Positions 16,829-25,839 of a stretch of DNA of 64,000 nucleotides are shown here, piece by piece (positions within the stretch are counted from its first letter, which is position 1; the number at the start of each line of letters is the position of its first letter). Made by a program: the position numbers and the translations under genes. Location: assembly GCF_016863615.1 (NCBI RefSeq), contig NZ_BOPF01000004.1, positions 186,001 through 250,000 of the forward strand. The letters run 5' to 3'. The notes below the pieces were generated by a model, which saw only the letters and a program-made list of their open reading frames with translations, made no database searches and had not been told where the DNA came from. This stretch comes from Virgisporangium aliadipatigenens. GTDB lineage: Bacteria; Actinomycetota; Actinomycetes; Mycobacteriales; Micromonosporaceae.

Positions 16829-17470
16829 TCACCGGCGCCGCCTGCCCACCGGCACGGAAGCCTTGACGCGGCGCTGGGTGCCGGCCGGCGGGCGGAGGCC
16901 GTCGACGACGATGGTCAGCGTCCGGAGGCGTACCCGCGTCGCCGTGCCGGCGTGGCGCATCGCGTGGACCAGCCCGAACATCGAGGACACGAGGTCCGGG
17001 ACGCTGACGTCCGGGCGCACCTGGCCGGAGCGCTGCGCCCGTTCGAGGAGCTGCGCCATGGCGATGTGCAGCGGGTTGTCGGGACGGGTGGCGGCGGCCT
17101 CCGCGTCCAGGCCCGCCCGGGCGAGCGCGTCGGTGAACACCCGGTCGCGTGGGCTCTCGCCGAGCAGCCCCGCGAAGAAGTCGAAGAACGCCCGTCCCGC
17201 GTCCGACTCGCGGGCCAGGTCGTCGGCCCGGTCCACGAGGCGCTGCATGCGACCCGCGAACACCGCGTCCAGCAGGGCGTCCTTGGTGGCGAAGTGCCGG
17301 TACAGGGTGCCGATGCCGACGCCGGCGAGCCGGGCGACCTCGTCGGTCGACGCGTCGAGGCCCTTCGCGGCGAACACCGACTCGGCGGCGACGAGTATGC
17401 GGATCCGGTTGCGCAGCGCGTCGGAACGGAGGGAACGCTCGCTGCCGGGCACGGCCGATGGTGACGTCAT
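16829..17470 (-). CDS. TetR family transcriptional regulator
   Basis: 213 aa from the ATG at 17470. HTH region: 'RIRILVAAESVFAAKGLDAS' and 'TDEVARLAGVGIGTLYRHF' followed by 'ATKDALLDAVFAGRM'. The C-terminal domain resembles the SbtR-like type with 'FFDFFAGLLGES' and 'VRPDVSVPDLVSSMFGLVHAM'. The upstream region 17471-17581 is shared with the divergent alkyltransferase-like gene, an obvious candidate target. It is unrelated to the proline genes that follow it 77 nt downstream. Confidence 0.88.
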   Translation of the reverse strand: MTSPSAVPGSERSLRSDALRNRIRILVAAESVFAAKGLDASTDEVARLAGVGIGTLYRHFATKDALLDAVFAGRMQRLVDRADDLARESDAGRAFFDFFAGLLGESPRDRVFTDALARAGLDAEAAATRPDNPLHIAMAQLLERAQRSGQVRPDVSVPDLVSSMFGLVHAMRHAGTATRVRLRTLTIVVDGLRPPAGTQRRVKASVPVGRRRR

Positions 17471-17581
17471 TGTCTCTTCAGCGCCTTTTTCTATGTGAAC
17501 GTGCGGATGTGGTGGTGCCCGTCCACGGCACGACGAACGTGGTGATCGCCGGTGCGGTGGGCGGCCTATGCTGTGCCGGCC

Positions 17582-17866
17582 ATGGAGTACGTCGAGTCGG
17601 TACTGACGGTGGTGGAACGGATCCCACCGGGACGCGTCATGACCTACGGAGCCATCGCCGAGTACCTCGGGCGCGGCGGCCCCCGTCAGGTCGGCACGGT
17701 GATGGCCAGATACGGCGGTGGCGTGCCATGGCATCGGGTGGTCGCCGCCAACGGTCGAGTGGTGCCGGGCCACGAAGAAGAGGCATTGCAACGTCTGCGC
17801 TCGGAAGGCACCCCGCTTCGGGGGGACCGGGTGGACGTTCACCTCGCGGAATGGTGGCCGGACTAG
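17582..17866 (+). CDS. Alkyltransferase-like protein (MGMT DNA-binding domain, active Cys replaced by Trp)
   Basis: 94 aa, ATG 17582. The fold is that of the DNA-binding domain of O6-alkylguanine DNA alkyltransferase: 'VVERIPPGRVMTYGAIAEYLG' region (helix-turn-helix), 'RQVGTVMARYGGGVPWHRVV' region, and 'GEE'-like end. The active-site PCHRV motif of real alkyltransferases reads PWHRV here, as in ATL proteins, which bind O6-alkylguanine, flip the base and hand the lesion to nucleotide excision repair instead of repairing it. Length is typical of ATLs. It stands divergent from a TetR gene. Confidence 0.9.
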   Translation: MEYVESVLTVVERIPPGRVMTYGAIAEYLGRGGPRQVGTVMARYGGGVPWHRVVAANGRVVPGHEEEALQRLRSEGTPLRGDRVDVHLAEWWPD

Positions 17867-18092
17867 TTTCCGGGCCGGAAGGCCTGGGCCCGGGGTGGAG
17901 CTGAGGCACCTGGTGGCTGAGCAGTCGGTCGGGGAGCCTGATCCGGCTGACCGGTCAGGGGTCTGTGGACAGGGACGGGTGCCGCGCGCCGGTGGTCGTC
18001 TCGGGCGTCGTGCGGTGCGACGGCCGCCGGGCGCGCGGGGTGGTCGTCGTGGGCGCGGGCGGTGTACGGGATGCGGGCAGTAGATTGACGGC

Positions 18093-18599
18093 ATGGCGGG
18101 ACTTCCCGGAGTGCTCGGAGAGCCGATCCGTTTCGTGCTGAACTGGGGTCGCCGGTACTCCCTCTGGGTCTTCAACTTCGGTCTGGCGTGCTGTGCGATC
18201 GAGTTCATCGCGGCCTCGATGGGGCGCCACGACTTCATGCGGCTCGGGGTGATCCCCTTCGCCCACGGCCCCCGGCAGGCCGACCTGATGGTCGTGTCCG
18301 GAACGGTCACCGACAAGATGGCGCCGGCGATCAAGCGGTTGTACGACCAGATGCCCGAGCCCAAGTACGTCATCTCCTTCGGAGCGTGTTCGAACTCAGG
18401 AGGCCCCTACTGGGACTCCTATTCCGTCACCAAAGGCGTCGACCAACTGATCCCGGTCGACGTGTATGTGCCCGGCTGTCCCCCACGGCCGGAAGCGTTG
18501 TTGCACGGAATCCTTCGTCTTCAGGAAAAGATCGCCGCTGAGCAGTCCGGGATCGGCGGTGTCGAACGGCCCGACCCGCGGCACCCGGAAGGGATGTGA
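18093..18599 (+). CDS. nuoB: NADH-quinone oxidoreductase subunit B (secondary complex I cluster)
   Basis: 168 aa. All four ligands of the N2 [4Fe-4S] cluster are present: adjacent Cys pair in '[11 protein letters not shown]', '[10 protein letters not shown]' and '[12 protein letters not shown]'. NuoB carries the last cluster before quinone and normally sits against NuoD. First gene of an incomplete second nuo cluster; a TAGATT hexamer 7 nt before the ATG suggests a leaderless start. The DUF2252 gene separates it from nuoC. Confidence 0.95.
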   Translation: MAGLPGVLGEPIRFVLNWGRRYSLWVFNFGLACCAIEFIAASMGRHDFMRLGVIPFAHGPRQADLMVVSGTVTDKMAPAIKRLYDQMPEPKYVISFGACSNSGGPYWDSYSVTKGVDQLIPVDVYVPGCPPRPEALLHGILRLQEKIAAEQSGIGGVERPDPRHPEGM

Positions 18600-18672
18600 G
18601 ACGAGAGTGCTCGGTGGGCTCGTAGGGGGTCAACTCTCATTTCGAGCCTGTGGATAACGGGGTGGCCCCCGA

Positions 18673-20004
18673 ATGTCGCACCCCTGGATTACCGTTCCCC
18701 GGGTGACCAGTGATCAGCGGGCCGAGCGCATCGTCGAGGTGCTGACGGCCGAATTCGGTGAGCTCATGGCGCTCGACCCGGGCGCGTTCCGGCGCAAGTT
18801 CCGCAAGATGGCGGCGTCGCCGTTCGCGTTCTACCGGGGCAGCGCGTGCCTGTTCTACTCCGATGTCGACGGGACCGAGGACCCGTTCCTCGACGAGCGC
18901 ACCAGTCGGGTCTGGATCCACGGCGACCTGCACGCCGAAAACTTCGGCACCTACATGAATTCCGAAGGTGTGCTCGTCTTCAACGTCAACGACTTCGACG
19001 AGGCCTACGTCGGGCCGTTCACCTGGGACCTGAAGCGCTTCGCCGCCAGCATCGCGCTGATCGGCTACGCGAAGGCGCTCTCCGACGACGTGATCAGCGA
19101 CCTGGTCGGCACCTACGCGCGCACCTACCTGTCCGAGCTGCAGGCGGTCGTGCGCGGCGGCGAGGAGGCGATCGGTTCGCTGACCCTGGACAACACCGAC
19201 GGGGTGATCCACCAGGTCCTCCAGCAGAGCCGGCTGCACACCCGCGCCGCGATGCTGGACGAGCAGACCACGATCGAGGACTACGAGCGCAAGTTCCAGG
19301 TGCGCGACGGGGTGTACGAGGTCGACGCGGAGACGCACGAGCGGGTCTGTGCGGCGTTCCAGGACTACCTGGGCACGCTGCCGCCGGACCGGCTGGACCG
19401 GCCGCAGGAGTTCAACGTCAAGGACGTCGTGCTGCGCAAGGGCGTGGGCATCGGCTCGGCCGGGCTGCCCTCGTACAACCTGCTGCTGGAGGGGCACACC
19501 CAGGCACTGGAGAACGACATCATCGTCTACATGAAGCAGGCGCAGGTCCCGGCCGTGTCGCGCTTCGTGCAGGACGAGCGGGTCCGGTCGTACTTCCGAC
19601 ACCAGGGGCACCGCACCGCCGAGTCGCAGCGCGCGCTCCAGGCGTACGCCGACCAGTGGCTGGGCTACACCGAGCTGGGTGGTGTCGGCCAGCTCGTCGC
19701 CGAGGTCTCGCCCTACGCCGCCGACCTCGACTGGTCCGACGTCAACGAGCCGGAGGAGCTTTCCGAGGTGGTGCGCTACCTCGGGCTCGCCACCGCGCGG
19801 ATGCACTCGGTCGCCGACGACGAGTCCGAGCACAACCTGGTCAACTACTCCACGGAGGAGGCCATCGTGCGGCGGGTCGACAAGGACGCCGCCGGATTCG
19901 AGCGGATGCTGGTCGAGTTCGCGCACGAGTACGGGGCGCAGGCGCGCGAGGATCACCAGACCTTCGTGGACCTGTTCCGCAACGGCCGGCTGCCGGGGCT
20001 CTGA
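18673..20004 (+). CDS. DUF2252 family protein (kinase-like fold) inside the nuo cluster
   Basis: 443 aa from ATG 18673; GTG at 18703 is an alternative. DUF2252 proteins show phosphotransferase/protein-kinase-like patterns: 'RVWIHGDLHAENFGTYMN' and 'VFNVNDFDEAYVGPFTWDLKRF' look like the catalytic HGDxHxxN loop and the D-F-D metal loop of aminoglycoside-kinase-like enzymes, and a later 'KDVVLRKGVGIGSAG' is conserved. Substrate unknown. It sits between nuoB and nuoC, 73 nt after the first and 30 nt before the second, so it is co-oriented and probably co-transcribed; any functional link to complex I is unproven. Confidence 0.85.
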   Translation: MSHPWITVPRVTSDQRAERIVEVLTAEFGELMALDPGAFRRKFRKMAASPFAFYRGSACLFYSDVDGTEDPFLDERTSRVWIHGDLHAENFGTYMNSEGVLVFNVNDFDEAYVGPFTWDLKRFAASIALIGYAKALSDDVISDLVGTYARTYLSELQAVVRGGEEAIGSLTLDNTDGVIHQVLQQSRLHTRAAMLDEQTTIEDYERKFQVRDGVYEVDAETHERVCAAFQDYLGTLPPDRLDRPQEFNVKDVVLRKGVGIGSAGLPSYNLLLEGHTQALENDIIVYMKQAQVPAVSRFVQDERVRSYFRHQGHRTAESQRALQAYADQWLGYTELGGVGQLVAEVSPYAADLDWSDVNEPEELSEVVRYLGLATARMHSVADDESEHNLVNYSTEEAIVRRVDKDAAGFERMLVEFAHEYGAQAREDHQTFVDLFRNGRLPGL

Positions 20005-20034
20005 GCCGGTCCGCCGGTCCGTACGATTTGCGTC

Positions 20035-21459
20035 ATGACGCCGGAGGAGATCGGGAGCCGGTTCGCCGCACTGCTGGCGGACGGCTCCGACGTGGTGACC
20101 ACGGTCTCCGGCGGCTCGCAGTGGGCGCGGGCGACGATCGACGTTCCCCCGGGTAGGTGGCGGGACGCGGCCGTCGCCGGGCGGGACGACGGCGAGCTGC
20201 GACTCGACTTCTTCGACTGGCTCTCCGCGGTCGACGAGGAGGCCGAGGGATTCACCGTCGTGGCCCACGTGTGGTCGAGCGCCGCGCGGCACGGGGTGCT
20301 GCTGCGGACCCGGATCACCGATCGGGCGGCGCCGGCGATCGAGTCCGTCGTGGACGTCTACCCCGGCGCGGCGTGGCACGAGCGGGAGACGCACGAGATG
20401 TTCGGGATCGACTTTCCCGGCCATCCCGGGATGGCGCCGCTGCTGCTGCCGGAGGAGTTCGAGGGGCATCCGCTCCGCAAAGAGTTCGTGCTGGCGACGC
20501 GGGTGGCCAAGCCGTGGCCGGGGGCCAAGGAGCCCGGCGAGAGCGGCGCCGGGCCGGCCAAGCGTCAGCCGATGCGTCCGCCCGGCGTGCCGGATCCCAA
20601 CGAGTGGGGGCCGCTGAAGGGGCAGGTACCGGCGGCGCCGGCCCGTCCGGCTCGAGGGGCGCGCGCGGGAGCGCCCGCCGCACGGGGTCCCGCGGCGCGG
20701 CCGGCACGGGACGGGGCTACCGGCGCCGCGCCGGAGCCGGCCGGGGGTGAGGGTGCCGTCGAGCGTCCGGTCCGTCCGGTCCGGCGGGAGGTGCCGCCGG
20801 GCGAGGGCGCCGGTGGGGCTGCTGCTGAGCGGGCCGGGCGCGAGGGTGCCGTCGAGCGGCCGGTCCGTCCGGCGCGGGCCGACAGGGCGCCGCGCGGGGA
20901 TGCCGCTCCGGCCGCGGGCGAGCCGGAGAAGGCGCCGACGGCGGACGGCGCGCCGGTGCCGACGGAGGCCGCTGCCGCGGCGACGATGGCGTCTGTCGCA
21001 CCGGCGGAGGTTCCGGCCGTGCCCACCGACGCGGAGCCCGCGCCTGCGGACGCTCCGGGCCGGACGGCAGCGCCGGCCCCGGACGGCGAGAATGCGGCGG
21101 CCGGACCCAGGGGCGATGCGTCAGCGGCGCGTTCGACCGGCGCCGGCGGGTCTACGGTGGCGGGCGGCGAAGCCGGGCCCGAGGACCGGGCGCGGCTCGT
21201 CGGGGACTCCGGCGGCGACGCCGAAACGGGACCCGCCGGCGACGGTGCGGGTCGGACGGCGTCGGCCGGCGGCGAAGGCGATCCCGACCACGACGCCGAG
21301 GCCGTGCGCGATGATGCGGCGCGCCCCGGTTCCGGTCGGGCGGCAGGGTCGGTGGCATCAGGCGATGGGCCGGCGGCAGCGGGCGGGGGCGGCTCGGCCG
21401 CGGCGGACGGAGTTCGGCCGGCGGACGGGACGCGCGATGCCGAGGGCGAGGGGGAGTAG
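20035..21459 (+). CDS. nuoC: NADH-quinone oxidoreductase subunit C with a long disordered tail
   Basis: 474 aa. Residues ~1-190 are the NuoC (30-kDa) domain with the signature '[20 protein letters not shown]' and '[23 protein letters not shown]'. After about residue 195 the chain becomes a ~280-residue low-complexity tail of Ala, Gly, Pro, Arg and acidic residues without predicted structure. Ordinary NuoC proteins end soon after the LRK motif, so the tail is odd; its codons stay in frame with strong GC bias up to the stop. The next gene, nuoH, starts 2 nt later. NuoC normally lies in the peripheral arm beside NuoD and NuoB; NuoD is missing here. Confidence 0.9.
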   Translation: MTPEEIGSRFAALLADGSDVVTTVSGGSQWARATIDVPPGRWRDAAVAGRDDGELRLDFFDWLSAVDEEAEGFTVVAHVWSSAARHGVLLRTRITDRAAPAIESVVDVYPGAAWHERETHEMFGIDFPGHPGMAPLLLPEEFEGHPLRKEFVLATRVAKPWPGAKEPGESGAGPAKRQPMRPPGVPDPNEWGPLKGQVPAAPARPARGARAGAPAARGPAARPARDGATGAAPEPAGGEGAVERPVRPVRREVPPGEGAGGAAAERAGREGAVERPVRPARADRAPRGDAAPAAGEPEKAPTADGAPVPTEAAAAATMASVAPAEVPAVPTDAEPAPADAPGRTAAPAPDGENAAAGPRGDASAARSTGAGGSTVAGGEAGPEDRARLVGDSGGDAETGPAGDGAGRTASAGGEGDPDHDAEAVRDDAARPGSGRAAGSVASGDGPAAAGGGGSAAADGVRPADGTRDAEGEGE

Positions 21460-21461
21460 GC

Positions 21462-22427
21462 GTGCCGGTCTGGGTGGAGCTGGTCCTGCGCGTTCTCGCC
21501 GTCGTGGCGGCGTTCCTCACGCTGCCGTTGCTGATCGGGCAGACCGAGCACAAGGTGATGGCCCACATGCAGGGCCGCCTCGGGCCGATGTACGCGGGCG
21601 CGTTCCACGGGTGGGCACAGCTGATCGCCGATGGTGTGAAGTTCGTGCAGAAGGAGGACGTGACGCCGCGCGAGGCGGACCGGCCGGTGTTCCGGCTGGC
21701 GCCGGTGGTGGCGCTGCTGCCGTACCTCGTCGTGCTGCTGGTCATCCCGCTCGGGCCGAGCGGGCTCGTCGCGCAGCCGCTGGACATCGGGCTGTTCTTC
21801 GTGCTGTCGGTCGTCGGCGTGGGCGTCGTGTCGGTGCTGATGGCGGCGTGGGCATCGGCCAACAAGTACGCGCTGCTCGGCGGGTTGCGGGCGGCCGCGC
21901 AGCTGCTGGGCTACGAGCTGCCGTTCGTCCTGGCGGCGGCGAGCGTGGCGATGGCCGCGGGGACGCTCAGCCTGCCGGGCATCGTCGAGGCGTGGCGGCC
22001 CTGGTGGCTGCTGTGGCAGTTCCCGGCGATGGTGATCTTTTTCGTGGCGGGGCTGGCGGAGATCCGGCGGCCGCCGTTCGACATGCCGATCGCCGACTCC
22101 GAACTGGTCTTCGGCTACATGACGGAGTACACCGGGCTGCGGTTCGCCTTCTTCGTGCTCGCCGAGTACGTGGGCATCCTGGTGATCGGCGCGCTGACGA
22201 CGGTGCTGTTCCTGGGCGGGTGGAAGGGGCCGTTCGGGCTCGACGCCGAGCTGGGTTGGCTGTGGACGCTGATCAAGGTGGCCGCGGTGTCGTTCGTGAT
22301 CATCTGGTTCCGGGTGGCGTATCCACGGCTGCGCGAGGATCAGCTCCAACGGTTGTGCTGGCTGGTGCTCGTGCCCCTGGCACTGGCCCAGCTGGTGCTG
22401 ACGGTCGCGGTGAAGGTGGCATTGTGA
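21462..22427 (+). CDS. nuoH: NADH-quinone oxidoreductase subunit H
   Basis: 321 aa, GTG start 2 nt after nuoC with GAGGGGGAG as ribosome site. Polytopic membrane protein, about 8 hydrophobic segments, with the family motifs '[29 protein letters not shown]' (in part, E-rich quinone-chamber loop) and '[30 protein letters not shown]'. NuoH forms the quinone tunnel and links the peripheral arm to the proton pumps. Its end overlaps the nuoI start by 4 nt (GTGA). Confidence 0.96.
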   Translation: MPVWVELVLRVLAVVAAFLTLPLLIGQTEHKVMAHMQGRLGPMYAGAFHGWAQLIADGVKFVQKEDVTPREADRPVFRLAPVVALLPYLVVLLVIPLGPSGLVAQPLDIGLFFVLSVVGVGVVSVLMAAWASANKYALLGGLRAAAQLLGYELPFVLAAASVAMAAGTLSLPGIVEAWRPWWLLWQFPAMVIFFVAGLAEIRRPPFDMPIADSELVFGYMTEYTGLRFAFFVLAEYVGILVIGALTTVLFLGGWKGPFGLDAELGWLWTLIKVAAVSFVIIWFRVAYPRLREDQLQRLCWLVLVPLALAQLVLTVAVKVAL

Positions 22428-22936
22428 GTGAGTTCCCCGGAAAAGGGCTGGCCAAGGGTCTGGCCGTGACCCTCAAGACGATGACCAAGCGGTCGACCAC
22501 CCGGCAGTATCCGGACACCCCGCCCGACCTGCCGCCGCGCTCGCGCGGCGTCATCGCCCTCGTCGAGGAGAACTGCACCGTCTGCATGCTCTGCGCCCGC
22601 GAGTGCCCGGACTGGTGCATCTACATCGACTCCCACAAGGAGGAGGTGCAGGTCCCCGGCGCGGCGCGGGCCCGTCAGCGCAACGTCCTCGACCAGTTCG
22701 ACATCGACTTCTCGCTCTGCATGTACTGCGGGATCTGCATCGAGGTGTGCCCGTTCGACGCGCTGTACTGGAGCCCGGAGTTCGAGTACGCGGAGTACGA
22801 CATCCGGGACCTGCTGCACGACAAGGAACGCCTCGGCGACTGGGTGGAGACCGTCCCGCCGCCGCCGGCCCACGACACCAACGGTGAGCCCGCCAAGGAG
22901 GAGACCGCCGCCCGCAAGACGCAACTGGCAGGATGA
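22424..22936 (+). CDS. nuoI: NADH-quinone oxidoreductase subunit I (2x[4Fe-4S])
   Basis: 170 aa from the GTG at 22424, which overlaps the nuoH stop. Two ferredoxin motifs, '[12 protein letters not shown]' and '[12 protein letters not shown]', bind clusters N6a and N6b that pass electrons towards NuoB. The ending '[15 protein letters not shown]' is a short tail. The nuoJ ATG overlaps the stop by 4 nt. With NuoE, F and G absent from the cluster, NuoI is the most upstream electron carrier encoded here and could take electrons from ferredoxin or from a shared dehydrogenase module. Confidence 0.96.
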   Translation: MSEFPGKGLAKGLAVTLKTMTKRSTTRQYPDTPPDLPPRSRGVIALVEENCTVCMLCARECPDWCIYIDSHKEEVQVPGAARARQRNVLDQFDIDFSLCMYCGICIEVCPFDALYWSPEFEYAEYDIRDLLHDKERLGDWVETVPPPPAHDTNGEPAKEETAARKTQLAG

Positions 22937-23442
22937 CGCGCATGACCACGGCCGATCTTCTGCTCGTCGCGCTCGGCGCGGTGGCGGTCGGCGCGGGCGT
23001 TCTGGTGGTGAGCACCAGGCACATCGTGCGCGCCGGCCTCTGGCTGGTGGTCAACCTGCTGGCCGTCGCCGGGTGCTACCTCGTCCTCGCCGCCGAACTC
23101 GTGGCCTGGGTGCAGGTGCTCCTCTACGTCGGGGCCGTGGTGGTGCTGCTGCTGTTCGCCGTGATGCTGACCCGCGCCCCGATCGGCGCCAGCGACGATC
23201 TCGACCGACCACGCTGGCCGGGCGCGTTGATCGGCGGCGGCGCCGGTCTCGGCCTGGCCGCGCTGTTCGTGAGCGGATACCGGTGGAGCCGCGTGGACCT
23301 GCCTTCGCCCGGCACGGCGACCGCTCTGGGCGAGCAGATCTTCACGGCGTGGGTGCTGCCGTTCGAGGTGGTGGGTGTGCTGCTGCTCGCCGCCCTGATC
23401 GGCGCGATCGTGGTCAGCCGGCCGGACATCGGGAGTCGCTGA
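22933..23442 (+). CDS. nuoJ: NADH-quinone oxidoreductase subunit J
   Basis: 169 aa, ATG overlapping the nuoI stop by 4 nt. Five hydrophobic helices; the pi-bulge helix region '[20 protein letters not shown]' (shown in the family as YVGAVxVLxLF) is clear. Membrane-arm subunit between NuoH and NuoK. The stop overlaps the nuoK start by one base. Confidence 0.95.
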   Translation: MTRMTTADLLLVALGAVAVGAGVLVVSTRHIVRAGLWLVVNLLAVAGCYLVLAAELVAWVQVLLYVGAVVVLLLFAVMLTRAPIGASDDLDRPRWPGALIGGGAGLGLAALFVSGYRWSRVDLPSPGTATALGEQIFTAWVLPFEVVGVLLLAALIGAIVVSRPDIGSR

Positions 23443-23753
23443 TGCACCCGGTGATCCCCTACGTCATCGCGGCCGCGCTCGTGGGGCTGGGCGCGTACGG
23501 CGTTCTGGTGCGGCGCAACGCGATCCTGCTGCTCATGGCCGTCGAACTCATCCTCGGCGGGGTCAACCTCGTCCTGGTCACCGCCGACGCCACCGTGCGC
23601 GCCGTGCTGCCGGCCGGCGGGCAGGTGTTCGCGCTGTTCGTGATCGTGCTGGCCGCCGCCGAGATCGGTGTCGCGCTGGCGCTGGTCCTGCAGCTCTACC
23701 GGTTGCGGCGCGCCGTGGCCGTCGACGAGATCCCGCTGGAGCGTGAGCCGTGA
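23442..23753 (+). CDS. nuoK: NADH-quinone oxidoreductase subunit K
   Basis: 103 aa from ATG 23442, sharing one base with the nuoJ stop. Three transmembrane helices with the buried glutamates of the proton path in 'LLMAVELILGGVNL' and 'VIVLAAAEIGVALAL'. Normal length for the family. It overlaps the nuoL GTG by 4 nt. Confidence 0.95.
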   Translation: MHPVIPYVIAAALVGLGAYGVLVRRNAILLLMAVELILGGVNLVLVTADATVRAVLPAGGQVFALFVIVLAAAEIGVALALVLQLYRLRRAVAVDEIPLEREP

Positions 23754-25570
23754 CGGCGCTGCTGGCTTCGCTGCCGCTGATCCCGTTCGGTGCGGCGCTG
23801 GTCGGGTTGTTGCTGCGCGGTCGACGTCTTCCGGCGGCGCTCGCGGTGGTCTCGGCCGCCGCGACCCTCGTCGTCGCGCTCTCTCTCCTTTCGCTGGAAC
23901 GGCTTGAGCGCACCGCCGTCGTCGCCGACTTCGTGGACATCGAGGTGACGGCCGGGGTGCGAGCCACCACGGCCACGGTGTGGGTCGCGGTGACCGTGGC
24001 GGTCGTGGCGCTGGCGGTGCAGTTGTACTCCGTCGCCTACCTCCACGACGACGAACGCTATGCGCCCTACGCGGCGCAGGTCTCCCTGTTCACGGCGGCG
24101 ATGCTGCTGGTCGTGGTGTCGGCCGACCTCGTGCAGCTGCTGGTCGGCTGGGAGGTCATGGGCATCTGCTCGTACCTGCTGATCGGCCACGACCGCCGGC
24201 TGCCCGAGGCGCCGCGGGCGGCCGTCAAGGCGTTCCTGGTGACGCGGGTCGGCGACGTGGGGTTCCTGCTGGGCATCGCGCTGCTCGGGGTGCGGGTCGG
24301 GTCGTTCCGGATCGACACCGTGCTGGCCGCTGACCTGCCGGCCGGCACGCGGCTGACCGTCTGCCTGCTGCTGCTCGCCGGGGTCGCCGGCAAGAGCGCG
24401 CAGTTCCCCCTGCACACCTGGCTGCCGGACGCGATGGCTGGCCCCACGCCGATCTCGGCGCTGATCCACGCCGCCACGATGGTGGCCGCGGGCGTCTACG
24501 TGGTCGCGGTGCTGTATCCGCTCTTCGCCGCCACGCCGGTCGCGCTGACGGTGCTCGGGATCATGGCCGTGGTCACCATGCTCCTGGGAGCGCTGGCCGC
24601 CACCGCCCAGGCCGACATGAAGCGGGTGCTGGCCTGGTCGACCGTGAGCCAGCTCGGGTACATGACGGGTGCGCTGGCCGTCGGGGTGCCGTCGGCGGCG
24701 CTGTTCCACCTGCTGACGCACGCGGCGTTCAAGGCGCTGCTGTTCCTCGCCGCCGGGGCCGTGATCCACGCGATCGGGAGCAATCTCATCGCCGATGCCG
24801 GTGGGCTGCGGCGGTCGATGCCGGTGACCTTCGTGGTGACGACCATCGGGTTGGCGGCGCTGGTGGGGGTGCCGCCGTTCGCCGGGTTCTGGAGCAAGGA
24901 AGCGGTACTGGCGGCGGCGCTGCACGAGGGCAGCGGGATCGCGTGGGTCGTCTACGGGGTCGGCGTCGTCACCGTCGCGGTCACCGGCTGGTACGCCACG
25001 CGGCTGTGGCTGGGGCTCTTCTTCGGCCCGCCCCGCGCGTCGTCCCCGCACGAGCCGCCGGCGCTGATGCGCGGGCCGGTCGTGGTCCTCGCGGTGCCCG
25101 CGGCGCTGCTCGGCTTCGTGGCCCTCGCCCCCGACTTCTCCGCGCGGCTCGGCGCGCTCTCCACCACCGGCCCGTCCCCGGAACTCGGGCACCTGGACGC
25201 CGCCGTGCTGGTGCCGCTGCTGGCCTCGGCGTTCGGGGTGGCGCTGGCGTGGCTGATGTGGCGGCGCGACCCGGCCGCCGACCCGGCCGCGCGGCTGCCC
25301 GGGCGGGGCTCGTTCGCGTCGGCCTTCTACCTGGACGCGGTGCAGGACGCGCTGGTCACCCGGCCGGTGCTGGCGGTCTCCGCGGCGGTGCTGCGGGCGG
25401 ACGAGTCGGGGGTCGGCGGAGCCGTGCGCGGGATCGGGCGGGGGAGTCGCGGCGCCGGCGGGCGGCTCGCCCTGCTGCACCGGGCGCCGATGCCGCGGGC
25501 GGCCACGGCGGCGCTGGCCGGGGCGCTGGTGCTGGGGGTCGGTGCGGTGGTGTTGAGGGCGGTGCTGTGA
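23750..25570 (+). CDS. nuoL: NADH-quinone oxidoreductase subunit L (antiporter-like)
   Basis: 606 aa, GTG start overlapping nuoK. Mrp-antiporter-type subunit: 'VQLLVGWEVMGICSYLLIG' (the conserved TM5 Glu), 'GKSAQFPLHTWLPDAMAGPT', the Lys in 'ADMKRVLAWSTVSQLGYM', then 'LTHAAFKALLFLAAGAVIH'. A lateral helix and extra C-terminal TM follow. It pumps protons at the distal end of the membrane arm. The stop codon overlaps the GTG of a 90-codon ORF. Confidence 0.95.
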   Translation: MTALLASLPLIPFGAALVGLLLRGRRLPAALAVVSAAATLVVALSLLSLERLERTAVVADFVDIEVTAGVRATTATVWVAVTVAVVALAVQLYSVAYLHDDERYAPYAAQVSLFTAAMLLVVVSADLVQLLVGWEVMGICSYLLIGHDRRLPEAPRAAVKAFLVTRVGDVGFLLGIALLGVRVGSFRIDTVLAADLPAGTRLTVCLLLLAGVAGKSAQFPLHTWLPDAMAGPTPISALIHAATMVAAGVYVVAVLYPLFAATPVALTVLGIMAVVTMLLGALAATAQADMKRVLAWSTVSQLGYMTGALAVGVPSAALFHLLTHAAFKALLFLAAGAVIHAIGSNLIADAGGLRRSMPVTFVVTTIGLAALVGVPPFAGFWSKEAVLAAALHEGSGIAWVVYGVGVVTVAVTGWYATRLWLGLFFGPPRASSPHEPPALMRGPVVVLAVPAALLGFVALAPDFSARLGALSTTGPSPELGHLDAAVLVPLLASAFGVALAWLMWRRDPAADPAARLPGRGSFASAFYLDAVQDALVTRPVLAVSAAVLRADESGVGGAVRGIGRGSRGAGGRLALLHRAPMPRAATAALAGALVLGVGAVVLRAVL

Positions 25571-25839
25571 ACGCGCGGGCGGAGCGGGCTTCGGCGGGCC
25601 TCGATCAGAGTTTCGGCGTCCGGGCGGAGCGTGCGTCGGGCGTATGGCTGCGGGTGGCCGCGCTGCGGGAAGGCTGGCGCTCGGTGGCTCGGGTTCCGGC
25701 GGGCACTGGCCGGGGTGTCGGCTTCCGTGGGGCGGCGGGTGCGTCGGTGGTGGGCCTGCCGACGGCCCCGCTTCGGGCGGGTCCGGTCGGGGCGGGGCGT
25801 TCTCGCGTGGTGTCGTGCGGTGAGTGGGGTGCGGCGTGA
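25567..25839 (+). CDS. Small ORF bridging nuoL and nuoM (90 codons), uncertain
   Basis: GTG 25567 overlaps the nuoL stop by 4 nt (GTGA) and its own TGA overlaps the nuoM GTG by 4 nt, exactly like the other junctions of this operon. The 90-aa product is Arg/Ala/Gly-rich, with a repeated 'RAERAS' segment near its start and no hydrophobic helix. I recognise no family. It may be a real coupling peptide, or a spacer in which translation is only needed to deliver ribosomes to nuoM. Confidence 0.35.
   Translation: MNARAERASAGLDQSFGVRAERASGVWLRVAALREGWRSVARVPAGTGRGVGFRGAAGASVVGLPTAPLRAGPVGAGRSRVVSCGEWGAA

Noticed and set aside
17582-17866. Active O6-alkylguanine DNA methyltransferase
   Set aside because: The acceptor Cys is replaced by Trp (PWHRV), so it is an alkyltransferase-like protein without transfer activity.
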